Below are positions 56,501-64,000 of a DNA stretch of 64,000 bases, one piece after another. The DNA lies in the NCBI GenBank assembly GCA_027604185.1, contig JADGKB010000006.1:62001-126000 (forward strand), in the 5' to 3' direction. The notes under the pieces are model-generated. The model saw only the letters and a list, made by a program, of their open reading frames with translations, had not been told where the DNA came from and made no database searches. Each line of letters starts with the position of its first letter. The first letter of the stretch is position 1. The DNA is from Boothiomyces macroporosus (taxonomy: Eukaryota > Chytridiomycota > Chytridiomycetes > Rhizophydiales > Terramycetaceae). The position numbers were made by a program, and so were the translations under genes.

Positions 56501-56777
56501 ATACCATCAAGAAGACGCTTGGAAACAACTCAACAAAGCAGCGTTGATGAAGACTAGATCTCCAGAAGCAAGCGTCCGTTGGGTCGGTCTTAGTGTGATC
56601 TCTGAACTGTACTTGAGACTGGGTGAAGAAATGCTGGTATTCTTCCCTGAAACTATTCCATTCTTGGCTGAATTGATGGAAGACGAAGATCCAGAAGTAG
56701 AACAACTTTGCCAAGATGTATGTCTACAAATTCAGCAATATTTGGGAGAGCCTATCCAGCAATACTTTACTGCTTAA
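50574..56777 (+). CDS. UTP10: HEATR1/UTP10, t-UTP component of the SSU processome
   Basis: This is a nucleolar HEAT-repeat protein for pre-18S rRNA transcription and processing. The N-terminal block SFLERQLQQIASSKAPLPTK with SLLFDPKAAADVDRETIFEL is diagnostic. Splicing 19-22-nt introns yields LFLQLLSPYYLQKDSFNALE, WLVRRFKINEMNVDAVLKCI with LPYHETPQFVKF, and GKPMWQFLMPVQKSNVPLGR. One giant exon (51620-55979, 4,360 nt) holds most HEAT repeats. The C-terminal BP28CT-like region has RFTMKMNEKTFKPLFLKVVD and ends EVEQLCQDVCLQIQQYLGEP-IQQYFTA. Total is about 1,960 aa, close to yeast and animal forms. Confidence 0.96.
55980..56000 (+). other. 21-nt intron flanked by a 6-bp direct repeat
   Basis: The intron gtaagttttcattgattat-ag in HEATR1 has GAAACT immediately on both sides. 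This looks like a target-site or repair-type duplication. Splicing keeps the frame, and both copies are coding (E-T|E-T). Confidence 0.6.
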
Positions 56778-57259
56778 CAGTTTTCGACTCTCGTAATAAA
56801 CCTAGATTATCGAATGACGTCCTTGTGCTCTTATCAAATACCACCACTCTTATCTTGACGCTGATTTTGGTGATTATCCAAAATACAACCGTAATTTGGG
56901 GTGTAATTTCTCTGTGCATCTACCAACACTTGCCAATATCAGAATTTGGCTTCTATTCCACAAAGATTGCCATGGTGAATATTCAACTGGTCAACTGCAC
57001 CTTCCATTTTGGTGCTAATGAAAAATCGAGGGGCGTGTAAAAGACCTCCCACTAATTTAACGGAAAACAAAAACTGATTCCTGCTCCATCACGAGCAATC
57101 AATTAGATATTCTCACGGTAATTTCGTATCATTGTTATTGATTTGAAAAATTCATGTTATTGAGGGGAATGTCGCCTCCCATACACCTCTTATAGAAAAA
57201 GTGGCGCTGGTCAAATGCTCCCTATTTAACTTTTTGGAGGGAGTTTGATTAAACGTTCA
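56778..57259. other. Spacer between HEATR1 and the acyltransferase gene
   Basis: It contains an AATAAA (about 56796) just after the HEATR1 stop. A plus-strand frame to 57040 encodes a hydrophobic stretch (TTTLILTLILVIIQNTTVIW) but no usable ATG. I do not call it a gene. The last 60 bp include tatttaactttttggaggg and a T-run/CA before the next ATG. Confidence 0.4.
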
Positions 57260-58926
57260 ATGTCAAGTCGACAGACAGAAGTGATGCCCAACTTTGAGCA
57301 GACGCTTTTGAAAAAGAGAGGGTTAGCGAATGTCTAATGTAGATCTGCTCTCACAGATGGATTATCGTTTATTGCTTACGGAGCTCAGGCAATTGCAAAT
57401 GACGAATTTTCAAAATGCTTTGCACCTAAACCAAGAAACAAGGTCATTTCATACCTGCTGAAGGGTTTGAAGGCTCCCTTGTCGATTGCCGGAATGGGGA
57501 TTCGTTATTTTTTATTGCTGCCGATACGGTAAATACAACTTAATGTAGAATATTCATCCTCTTTGGAGCAAGCGCTGGATTTTTCATTGCGCTTCCAATC
57601 GTATTGCGCTTAAAGAGTGAGAGACTCAAGGTATTCTTTCTTTAATCCCAGCGCCTGTTATTTAAATTATACTGCAAAGCTTTCTTGTGGTCTTGGGGAA
57701 GCAAAATTCGATACCATGGTAAAAAACCAGTTTTGGACGAACCACATATTTTTGTTTCCAACCATACTTCGATTATTGACTACATTGTGCTGTCATCGCA
57801 TGGATTCCCTCACGCAACTGTTGCTCAAAGACAAGGAGGCATTATCGGATACTTCCAAAAGAATATTCTAAAGCTGAATGGCTCGCTGAATTTCGATAGA
57901 TCCCAAAAGAACGATAGGTCTGTGATTGCTCAGAAAATGCGAGAACACGTTTTCAATACCGAAAAGAGCCCTCTCCTTATATTCCCTGAAGGAACTTGTG
58001 TAAACAATGAATATACCGTTCTTTTCCACAAAGGAGCCTTTGAGCTTGGAGCAAAAGTAGCACCAGTCGCCATAAAGTATGACAAGTCGTGGGCCGATGC
58101 TTATTGGCACTCTAGAACTCAAACCTTTTCGTCCCAGTAATCTATCATCTAATTTAGTCTATTCTATCTCATGACAAGATGGAGATTGGTCGCCGATGTA
58201 TGGTTCTTGGAGCCGCGAGCAAAACGTGAAAACCAGTCCGCTATTGATTTTGCAAATGAAGTAAAGGCAGAAATATCCACTGTTGCTGGATTAAAGAACT
58301 TATCTTGGGACGGGTACTGGAAGAATTATGTTCCTCCTCAAGAAAAGCAAGAAAAGCTAAAAGAAATCTCCCGCAAGAGATACAGCAAGATATTACTCAA
58401 TAGGCTGAACAAGCCTTCTCAAGTCATCCAAAGGCGACATAGTATGTCAGACTGCCTTACTAGTCCTGGTGTCGATTTCGAAGAGCCAGATTGGATGACA
58501 AATTCTAATGAAAACACAAATATTAGAAACAAAGTGTTGGTAGCTCTTCAAGAGCAAGAACGCCAACATACCTTAATCTCAATTATTACTGACCAACGCC
58601 ATAACATTATTGATACTTGGAAGGAAGTAGCAAAGAGAAGGATTGGGGAAGATAAGATTGGAAGTAGAAGAATCGAAAACTTGTCATGGAGGCTCTGGTT
58701 CAAAGACAAGATCCTAAACAAGCCTACGGAATCAAACATCCCAAAAAACACATCGCTCTCTGATCTCTTTGAACTAGTCACTTCATTCCTTCCACTCCCT
58801 CTCCGTCTATATTCACCAGACGATGTATATTCAAAAGATCTATCTTCAATGGAAACACTAACCAATGATGGTTCTCCAAGAACTCCACGAAGAATCAAAT
58901 TTGACTTTGATTCTGATTCTGATTAA
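57260..58926 (+). CDS. GPAT3/4-like glycerol-3-phosphate acyltransferase with fungal-type C-terminal extension
   Basis: It acylates glycerol-3-phosphate or lysophosphatidate at the ER. Hydrophobic N-terminal helices include GMGIRYFLLLPIRIFILFGA. The acyltransferase motifs are SNHTSIIDYIVLSS (HX4D), FDRSQKNDR, IFPEGTCVNNEY and VAPVAIKYDKSWADAYWHSR, all as in GPAT3/GPAT4. A 21-nt intron before LFYLMTRWRLVADVWFLEP fits the family. After about residue 330 it adds some 170 residues with DTWKEVAKRRIG and RRIENLSWRLWF, like the areA GATA-like (PF08550) motif of fungal regulators, and an acidic end. Introns of 20-21 nt at the 5' side. Confidence 0.92.
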
Positions 58927-58972
58927 AGCATTTTCGTGAATAAACTGCATTTTTCAAATCCAGTCATTTATT

Positions 58973-59533
58973 CTACATTGTTCCCATGGACCATATATCC
59001 ATATCGTCCAGTCTTCTGACCATTTCTGCGGTCAGTATCGTTGGCGGAGTTGGACAATACTGCGAAATGTACTTTGCAGAGTCCCCAACAGTAAATCAAA
59101 CTGTTAAAAGCAAGTTACCTGTTGATAATCGATTGCTGAGAAGGGTCCAGAAACAGTACCACTTTTCTAGGCTGCTTTGTTTGAATCAAATTTATGATTA
59201 AGTCATTCTGATCGTGCTTGGATCCTCCCACTTCATACATCACTTGAAATCCTGTCATTCTAGTATCCTGCTGGGCAACATGTGTGAATGCTTTCAGCTT
59301 CAATTGCAAATCTTCCGCTGCTTTCTTTTTCAATCCGGCTATTTAAGCAATCAATTACCAAATGCTTCCATATTCCTTCCAGTTGGAATTATTGCACGGG
59401 AGCAAGATGTAATAATGAGGGTATCGCCTTTTTGAATGCATGATTGAATGGTCCATTTGATGGCTGCACCTACAAGATCGCATTCGTCAACTGCAAGCAG
59501 GACTATCTTGTTTTTGCTGCTGAACGAAAACAT
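58973..59533 (-). CDS. Universal stress protein-like (USP) protein; 3' end unresolved
   Basis: The start MFSFSSKNKIVLLAVDECDL fits the first strand and helix of the USP alpha/beta fold. DTLIITSCSRAIIPTGRNME follows, then after a 20-nt intron AGLKKKAAEDLQLKLKAFTH and NDLIINLIQTKQPRKVVLFL. The nucleotide-binding G-x2-G-x9-G-S/T end is not evident. The last exon is ambiguous. After an 18-nt intron candidate the frame may end at TAA or at TAG, both next to an AATAAA (58967-58975). MSH4 ends 36 bp upstream on the same strand. Confidence 0.65.
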
Positions 59534-59569
59534 TCAAAAAATGTCAGAATTGAAACGAACGTTTCATCA

Positions 59570-62140
59570 TCAAAGATCACACATCACATTTATTTTTCGG
59601 AATAATCGTTCTGGAGTTGGATCAGACTCTGCCTCAAACTCGACTCGGATAAGTTGGAATGATTCAGTATTTGAATCAACTGATGGACCAACTTGGTTAG
59701 TAAATGGTACTTGTTGCTTTGTAGCGAGTGCCTTCAATCTCAGATACTCTGGATTATTTTCATGCAGCTCTTTCCATGTAGAATTTAACTGTTGAGAAAT
59801 ATCAAATGCAAGCGCACACGTTTTGTGTTCAAACCCTGCTTTTTTAGCCAAGTCAATTCCATAGTGTTCACCCAAGCACTCTCCTCCTTTAATTTTATAC
59901 CCATCCACAGTATTTGGGTCTTGGAAATGTAAAATTAATGTGTTTGGAGAGATGGAGAGAAATTTGTGGACTTTGTCAAAGTGTGAAGCAAAGAATACGA
60001 ATGCCTGGTTAACAATACTTACTTTCTTTTTAAGCAAGCACTCGCAAACTGCTATCGATATTGCTGTTCCATCGCTAGTTGAAGTGCCGCGGCCCAGTTC
60101 ATCTTCATTAGAAACAATCACCAATAATTACCAGAGACTGGTCAGTAAAATTGTCTAGAATAAAGGAAGTTTCATGCATTTCATTGGTGAACGATGAAAT
60201 TTGAGCATGGTAGCTGTCATCATGACCAATTCTTGCCAACAACTTGTCAGTCATTCGTATTGTTGCAAATTCACAAGGAACGTAGGAGCCGATTTGGGCC
60301 ATGATCACTATTAGCGCAATTTGATTCAAATAAGTTGATTTTCCAGACATGTTTGATCCACCAATTATTTGTAATCTGGACTGCGAGTCGGCAAACGCAT
60401 CATTTGGATTAAACATCAACTCTTTTTCCATTACTGGGTGCCTGGAATTCTTGAATGCTAGCGTATCTGTGAATTCTGGTATTGTGTATCCATCCTGGTT
60501 GGCTATTTTGCTCAAGGATACAAGTACATCAAGAAGAGCTGGTTAGTCAATCCTACCTATTGCTTCCGCCAATCGATAAAATACAGGTAGATATTCATGT
60601 AAAAAAATTACCAATTTTGTAATTTCCCTATATCAATATCAATTACTCTTCACTCATCAAATAGATTTCTCTAAGGGATTCTTTAATTCTCATATTCAAA
60701 TGAACCATTTGCATGCTAGTAAAAGCAACTTTTGAGTTTCTCTTTTGTGGGTTGATGAAAACAGCGGGCAGTGAATCTTTTAATTGATTATCTGCAATCG
60801 ACATAAAATACCCATCTTCTTGGTTAAATTTCAACTCGATTTTCAATTCAAATGTATCAAAATAGTACTGAATCAACTCATGTATATCATCTGTTCCTTC
60901 CTTGTAAGTTTGCCTCGCAACATCAAGCATTTGGTTTAGTTGAGATTTGACTGCAAAACAGCGCTGATTTCGCAAGCCAATAGGAGTTTTTTCAAACTTT
61001 GCCTTTGATTAAGATAGTTTACTTCCGAATCAATTATTTCATCTATTCGAGATAGTATAAATGCAATACTTGGATCGTATATAATCTATTTCAGATCAAT
61101 TTACTTTGTGAATCTTGACTAGTAAAGTAGACTGGACCCTACTCATAGATTCAGCCAGTATTTGCGTCTTTTGAAGTGCGAATTTGATTGCCAATACTCT
61201 GTTGATGGATTGTTCAGAGAATTTGGTAGTGATTTTCTTTGGAATTTGAATCATTGCAGTAATCGTTTTGTTTAAATCTGGGATTTCACTCAAATCCCTA
61301 GATAAATCATAAAGTAGTGATTCTGATTGGAAGATCTCTTTGATTGCTTCTTGCCTGTCTTTAATGGTTTCCAGATCTGATCAGATGAAGGATACCTCGT
61401 AAAGGCTGAATTATATTAGATTTCAACAGCCTAGCTCCCATACCTGTCTTTGTCTTGTTCAGCAATCCTAATAGACACCCTTTTTTCTTTTCAAATCGAT
61501 TGGCAACCAATTCCTACTTTAGGTATCATATACCAGCAGCGTTGCAGTAGTCGAGTCAATAAACATTGTGCCATCGATTGATTCGTAATTGAACTTTACA
61601 GAGTGATTTTTAAACAGTAAATTTTGGGTGTTTTCGATATACTTGAACAAGGCAGAAATTGCTGACAATGCAAAGTACTTTTCATTCTAAATTAGTATCA
61701 CTTACAATTGAGAAATTGATTTCTTTGATTGAATATTGCTTCAGTGTTTCCAATCCGTTTTCCTGATTGAACCAGTTTCTTTCTGCTGGGTAGATATTTG
61801 GCTCTACCTGATTAGTTATTGCTTGGTATAGCAAGGTAGGAGGATCAATGCAAGACTTTGAAAACACTACTTTTGCTGGATTCAAGATTGACAGTTTATG
61901 GATTGTATGAACAAACGAAGCAGTATCAGCATACTGTGTAATTTGACAAATAGAGGTTTTGAGATCGATAGAAACCAAACCAATTTCAGAATATGCTCCT
62001 CTTGCTTCCGATATTACAACAATGATGTTTGAATTGCTGGTCTGTGATATCGCGGTTGAAGGTCTGGTCCCATATTGCGATAATGATTTTGAAGTTGATG
62101 GACGGATTTGTGAAGTAATTAATGGCTCAGTTTCACTCAT
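59570..62140 (-). CDS. MSH4: MSH4, meiosis-specific MutS homologue
   Basis: MSH4 stabilises Holliday-junction intermediates for crossovers with MSH5. A low-complexity start precedes NIIVVISEARGAYSEIGLVS with ICQITQYADTASFVHTIHKL, typical of MSH4 and lacking the MutS mismatch-recognition domain I. The ATPase has Walker A IIGGSNMSGKSTYLNQIALI with MAQIGSYVPCEF, and after a 19-nt intron Walker B and signature LVII-DELGRGTSTSDGTAI. It continues VFFASHFDKVHKFL. C-terminal YGIDLAKKAGF fits. Many 19-24-nt introns lie between 60600 and 61680. It implies a meiotic programme. Confidence 0.93.
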
Positions 62141-62200
62141 AAAGTTTGTTTATTTCATTGGAATTTATACTTTTAAAGTAAGCTTTTTTCATGCAAAAAG

Positions 62201-63571
62201 CTAATACTGTGGTTTAAAGTCAGCGCCATTGTTTTGAACTGGCGGATACGGAGAAGAGTAATCTGATGGTGGTCCATTAGGTGGCTGATAAACACCAGGA
62301 GGTGGTTGGTAATTTCCAGGAGGTGGGATTGTTGGTGGTTGGTAATTTTCTGGAGGAGGTCCACTAGGAGGTTGGTAATTTCCTGGTGGTGGGATTGTTG
62401 GTGGTTGATAGACAATACTGGAATCAGGTTGTCCAGAGTACCCATTGGAAGGTGCATAATCAGCTGATCGATATCCGTTTTGCAAAGGTGGAGGAATATT
62501 AGGAGGTTGATACTGTTGTGGTGAGCATTCATTCAACTTTTGTGTAGAGCTATAATCGCCTGGAATCATTGCTCCAGGTTTGGTTATTCGAACTACTTTT
62601 TCAACGCATTCCGAATCATCACACTCGTCATTCCTGTGCTTCCACTTTGCTATCCCTAATGGGACGATTCCAATTACAATACAGACCAGCATTACAATCA
62701 AAAAGTCATTTTTAGTTCCTTCATCGACTCTGGCTGCAATTCTTAATGGGAGGAATAATCCAAATGGCAAAAGCACCCCAAACCAGATAAAGATATTGGC
62801 AGCATGAGGATAGTGTGAAAAGTACCGGTCGCAGATAAATATTTTTGTTCCATAAATCAAGACTATCAGCATAATCAAAGCCACGAATCCGAACCCTACC
62901 CAGCTGCCAACAGTATATGAAATACTAAACGCAACGGTTGAAACACGGTTTGGGTCGTAATAGCAAGGCTCTGAGCCTCCAACCACTTTTGAGCTTACCA
63001 GTGCTTGAGCAGAAGCAAGGTCAGTGTTGAAATCTTTAGAATATACAGAAATCTGCGTACCATTTGACACTGGATATGATACTTGAATGTTTGCGGTGTA
63101 GCAGAGAGGGCAAGTGACTGTACACTGCAAGTTGTCCACGTAGTCACAGCAATAACAGTTGCAATCATAAGAACGGCAACTTTGAGTACAAACGTTGTTC
63201 GAACAAGAGGTTGTGCATGAAGTACATGTGCTGCAACACTGACTGCAGCATTTATATCCGGTCCCACATGTTTTACCTAGTGTAGGGCATGAACCTGTAC
63301 CATTGCCCGAACACGAAGAAGGGGAGATTGAGTTGTAATTACTGATTACAGTTCCGCAATCTTGAGTTCCAAGTGCTGATTCTGTACAGCTTGAACATGT
63401 AGAGTAACAACAATATCGCGAAACCAGTGTAGAGTTGAGATTTTGGCAGGTTGTACCTGTATATCCGGCTCTTTGAATTTCTGGATAATCGACTGCAAAG
63501 AAAACAGGAAAGAATAATGCGCTTGCGAGTACAAAAGCTACGATGAACCCAATTGTTTTGCAGTTTACCAT
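62201..63571 (-). CDS. Cys-rich, multi-pass membrane protein with Pro/Tyr-rich cytosolic tail, 456 aa
   Basis: It is a single exon. It begins with a signal-anchor (KTIGFIVAFVLASALFFPVF). The following 130 residues contain about 30 Cys in pairs (RYCCYSTCSSCTES; GYKCCSQCCSTCTSCTTSCS; CNCYCCDYVDNLQC). TMs follow at GFGFVALIMLIVLIYGTKIF, IFIWFGVLLPFGLFLPL and FLIVMLVCIVIGIVPLGIA. The last 120 residues are [N/V]-Y-Q-P-P-x-[IG]-P-P-P repeats that resemble WW- or SH3-binding ligands. It is not a known channel or receptor to me. Sequon N-x-T/S residues mark the Cys-rich part as extracellular. Confidence 0.8.
   Translation of the reverse strand: MVNCKTIGFIVAFVLASALFFPVFFAVDYPEIQRAGYTGTTCQNLNSTLVSRYCCYSTCSSCTESALGTQDCGTVISNYNSISPSSCSGNGTGSCPTLGKTCGTGYKCCSQCCSTCTSCTTSCSNNVCTQSCRSYDCNCYCCDYVDNLQCTVTCPLCYTANIQVSYPVSNGTQISVYSKDFNTDLASAQALVSSKVVGGSEPCYYDPNRVSTVAFSISYTVGSWVGFGFVALIMLIVLIYGTKIFICDRYFSHYPHAANIFIWFGVLLPFGLFLPLRIAARVDEGTKNDFLIVMLVCIVIGIVPLGIAKWKHRNDECDDSECVEKVVRITKPGAMIPGDYSSTQKLNECSPQQYQPPNIPPPLQNGYRSADYAPSNGYSGQPDSSIVYQPPTIPPPGNYQPPSGPPPENYQPPTIPPPGNYQPPPGVYQPPNGPPSDYSSPYPPVQNNGADFKPQY
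62265..62415 (-). repeat. Coding tandem repeat, Y-Q-P-P-x-I/G-P-P-P units
   Basis: Five or more imperfect copies of a 10-13-aa unit (NYQPPTIPPPG, NYQPPSGPPPE, NYQPPTIPPPG, NYQPPPGV, YQPPNGPPSD). At DNA level ggtggttggtaatttcc-type words recur at about 33-nt spacing, so the repeat length in this gene may vary between strains. Confidence 0.8.
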
Positions 63572-63697
63572 GTCGCGTTTTGGGTAGAGTTTTATTCTTT
63601 AAAATCATTTACATCCCACATTTGGATAAATTCAGCAGTGTTATTTTAGACTGGTGCCCACCATCAACTGTTTAGTTGACGTAACAAGTTTGAAAAA

Positions 63698-64000
63698 ATG
63701 ATATTGAATGTCATATCAACAGTAGCTGTCGTTTTTGCAATTATTTTGATTCTGACTTTATTCTATTACGAATATAATGGATTATTTCAAAGGTCTTATA
63801 GTCGGTTAATTATGGGAGGTCTCTTCCTCAACCAAATAGGCTTAATCCATCGACTGGTTGCAATACAATTGCCACCACTGGATATTACTCTGTTAATGGA
63901 TGGCATCAATAACGATTTCATAATTCTGGAAGCGCACCTGACTGGACTTTTCCTTGTATTGATTAACATCCAAACTCTGACGATTTTCAAGCCTTTGGAT
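63698..64000 (+). CDS. Membrane protein, 5' part only (runs off window)
   Basis: The frame is open from ATG to the window edge (over 100 codons). It begins MILNVISTVAVVFAIILILT then LFYYEYNGLFQRSYSRLIMG, and later LEAHLTGLFLVLINIQTLTI, giving at least two hydrophobic segments. A TGACGTAA half-CRE lies at 63677-63684, 13 bp before the start. Family unknown. Confidence 0.65.
   Translation, partial: MILNVISTVAVVFAIILILTLFYYEYNGLFQRSYSRLIMGGLFLNQIGLIHRLVAIQLPPLDITLLMDGINNDFIILEAHLTGLFLVLINIQTLTIFKPLD

Noticed and set aside
56708..57040. Plus-strand frame with a hydrophobic segment after HEATR1
   Set aside because: It begins inside the HEATR1 end in another frame and has no ATG before the hydrophobic part.
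62173..62532. Minus-strand 119-codon frame with Gln/His repeats
   Set aside because: It is the second frame of the Y-Q-P-P coding repeat in the Cys-rich membrane gene. Repeats keep several frames open.
1..64000. tRNA, rRNA, snRNA and CRISPR elements
   Set aside because: I looked for B-box GGTTCGANTCC words, long conserved rRNA cores and regular direct repeats with spacers. None was convincing. A tRNAscan/Infernal run would be decisive.
1..64000. Bacterial or organellar origin
   Set aside because: Spliced genes, eukaryote-only families (RER1, DLIC, nicastrin, HEATR1, MSH4) and fused urease exclude it. L9 and S21 are the nuclear-encoded mitochondrial forms with presequence-like starts.
1..64000. 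Ciliate or nucleomorph origin because of tiny introns
   Set aside because: TAA, TAG and TGA all act as stops, which excludes common ciliate codes. The gene content is not the plastid-serving housekeeping set of nucleomorphs.

Overview
This window is compact eukaryotic nuclear DNA, AT-rich (GC fraction not counted), using the standard genetic code. It carries about 35 protein genes in 64 kb on both strands. Nearly every split gene I spliced by eye has introns of only 19-23 nt. They start GTA/GTG and end in a T-A-A-Y branch-like motif that touches the 3' AG. The gene set (MFSD1, nicastrin, STRAD, Munc13-like protein, fused eukaryotic urease, alpha-arrestin, mitochondrial bL9m/bS21m, Dpy-30 domain and CCDC148-like proteins, dynein light intermediate chain) points to an opisthokont. 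A C-terminal R-x-E-N-x-x-W-R motif of the fungal areA GATA-like type on the GPAT favours an early-diverging, probably zoosporic, fungus or a close relative (chytrid, blastoclad/sanchytrid, aphelid or rozellid-like). The lineage is inference.

Layout. 1-9 kb: pelota (cut by the window edge), a small unknown gene, a TPR protein, RAD54, alpha-actinin, RER1, mitochondrial L9, frataxin. 9-18 kb, all minus strand: an unknown gene, a large protein with repeated C2-like modules, a small coiled coil, an alpha-arrestin and a Munc13/Ync13-like C2-MUN protein. 18-22 kb, minus: one-chain urease and a CBR4/FabG-type reductase. 22-30 kb, plus: a PTEN-C2-FH2 formin, dynein light intermediate chain, CPSF6-like RRM/RS protein, an atypical Ras-like GTPase and a fatty-acid-amide-hydrolase-type amidase. 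30-36 kb: STRAD-like pseudokinase, Dpy-30 protein, MEMO1, MRPS21, MFSD1. 36-41 kb is the accessory part: a gene-poor stretch, a membrane-anchored coiled-coil gene built partly from 200-bp exon-plus-intron tandem copies, and a broken hAT transposase. 41-50 kb: nicastrin, RasGEF, two coiled-coil genes. 50-64 kb: V-ATPase proteolipid, HEATR1/UTP10, GPAT3/4-like acyltransferase, universal-stress-type protein, MSH4, a Cys-rich/Pro-rich membrane protein and the start of another membrane protein.

The genome is packed very tightly. Three divergent gene pairs have start codons separated by only 17-28 bp. Convergent pairs have stop codons 6-35 bp apart, two of them across near-palindromes that give AATAAA to both strands. 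One same-strand gene pair may overlap by 16 nt. Most start codons are preceded within about 30 nt by a T-run followed by CAA/TCAA. There is no operon logic. Genes of shared theme (mitochondrial ribosome, cytoskeleton/cilium, membrane traffic) are scattered. No rRNA, tRNA or CRISPR array was recognised.
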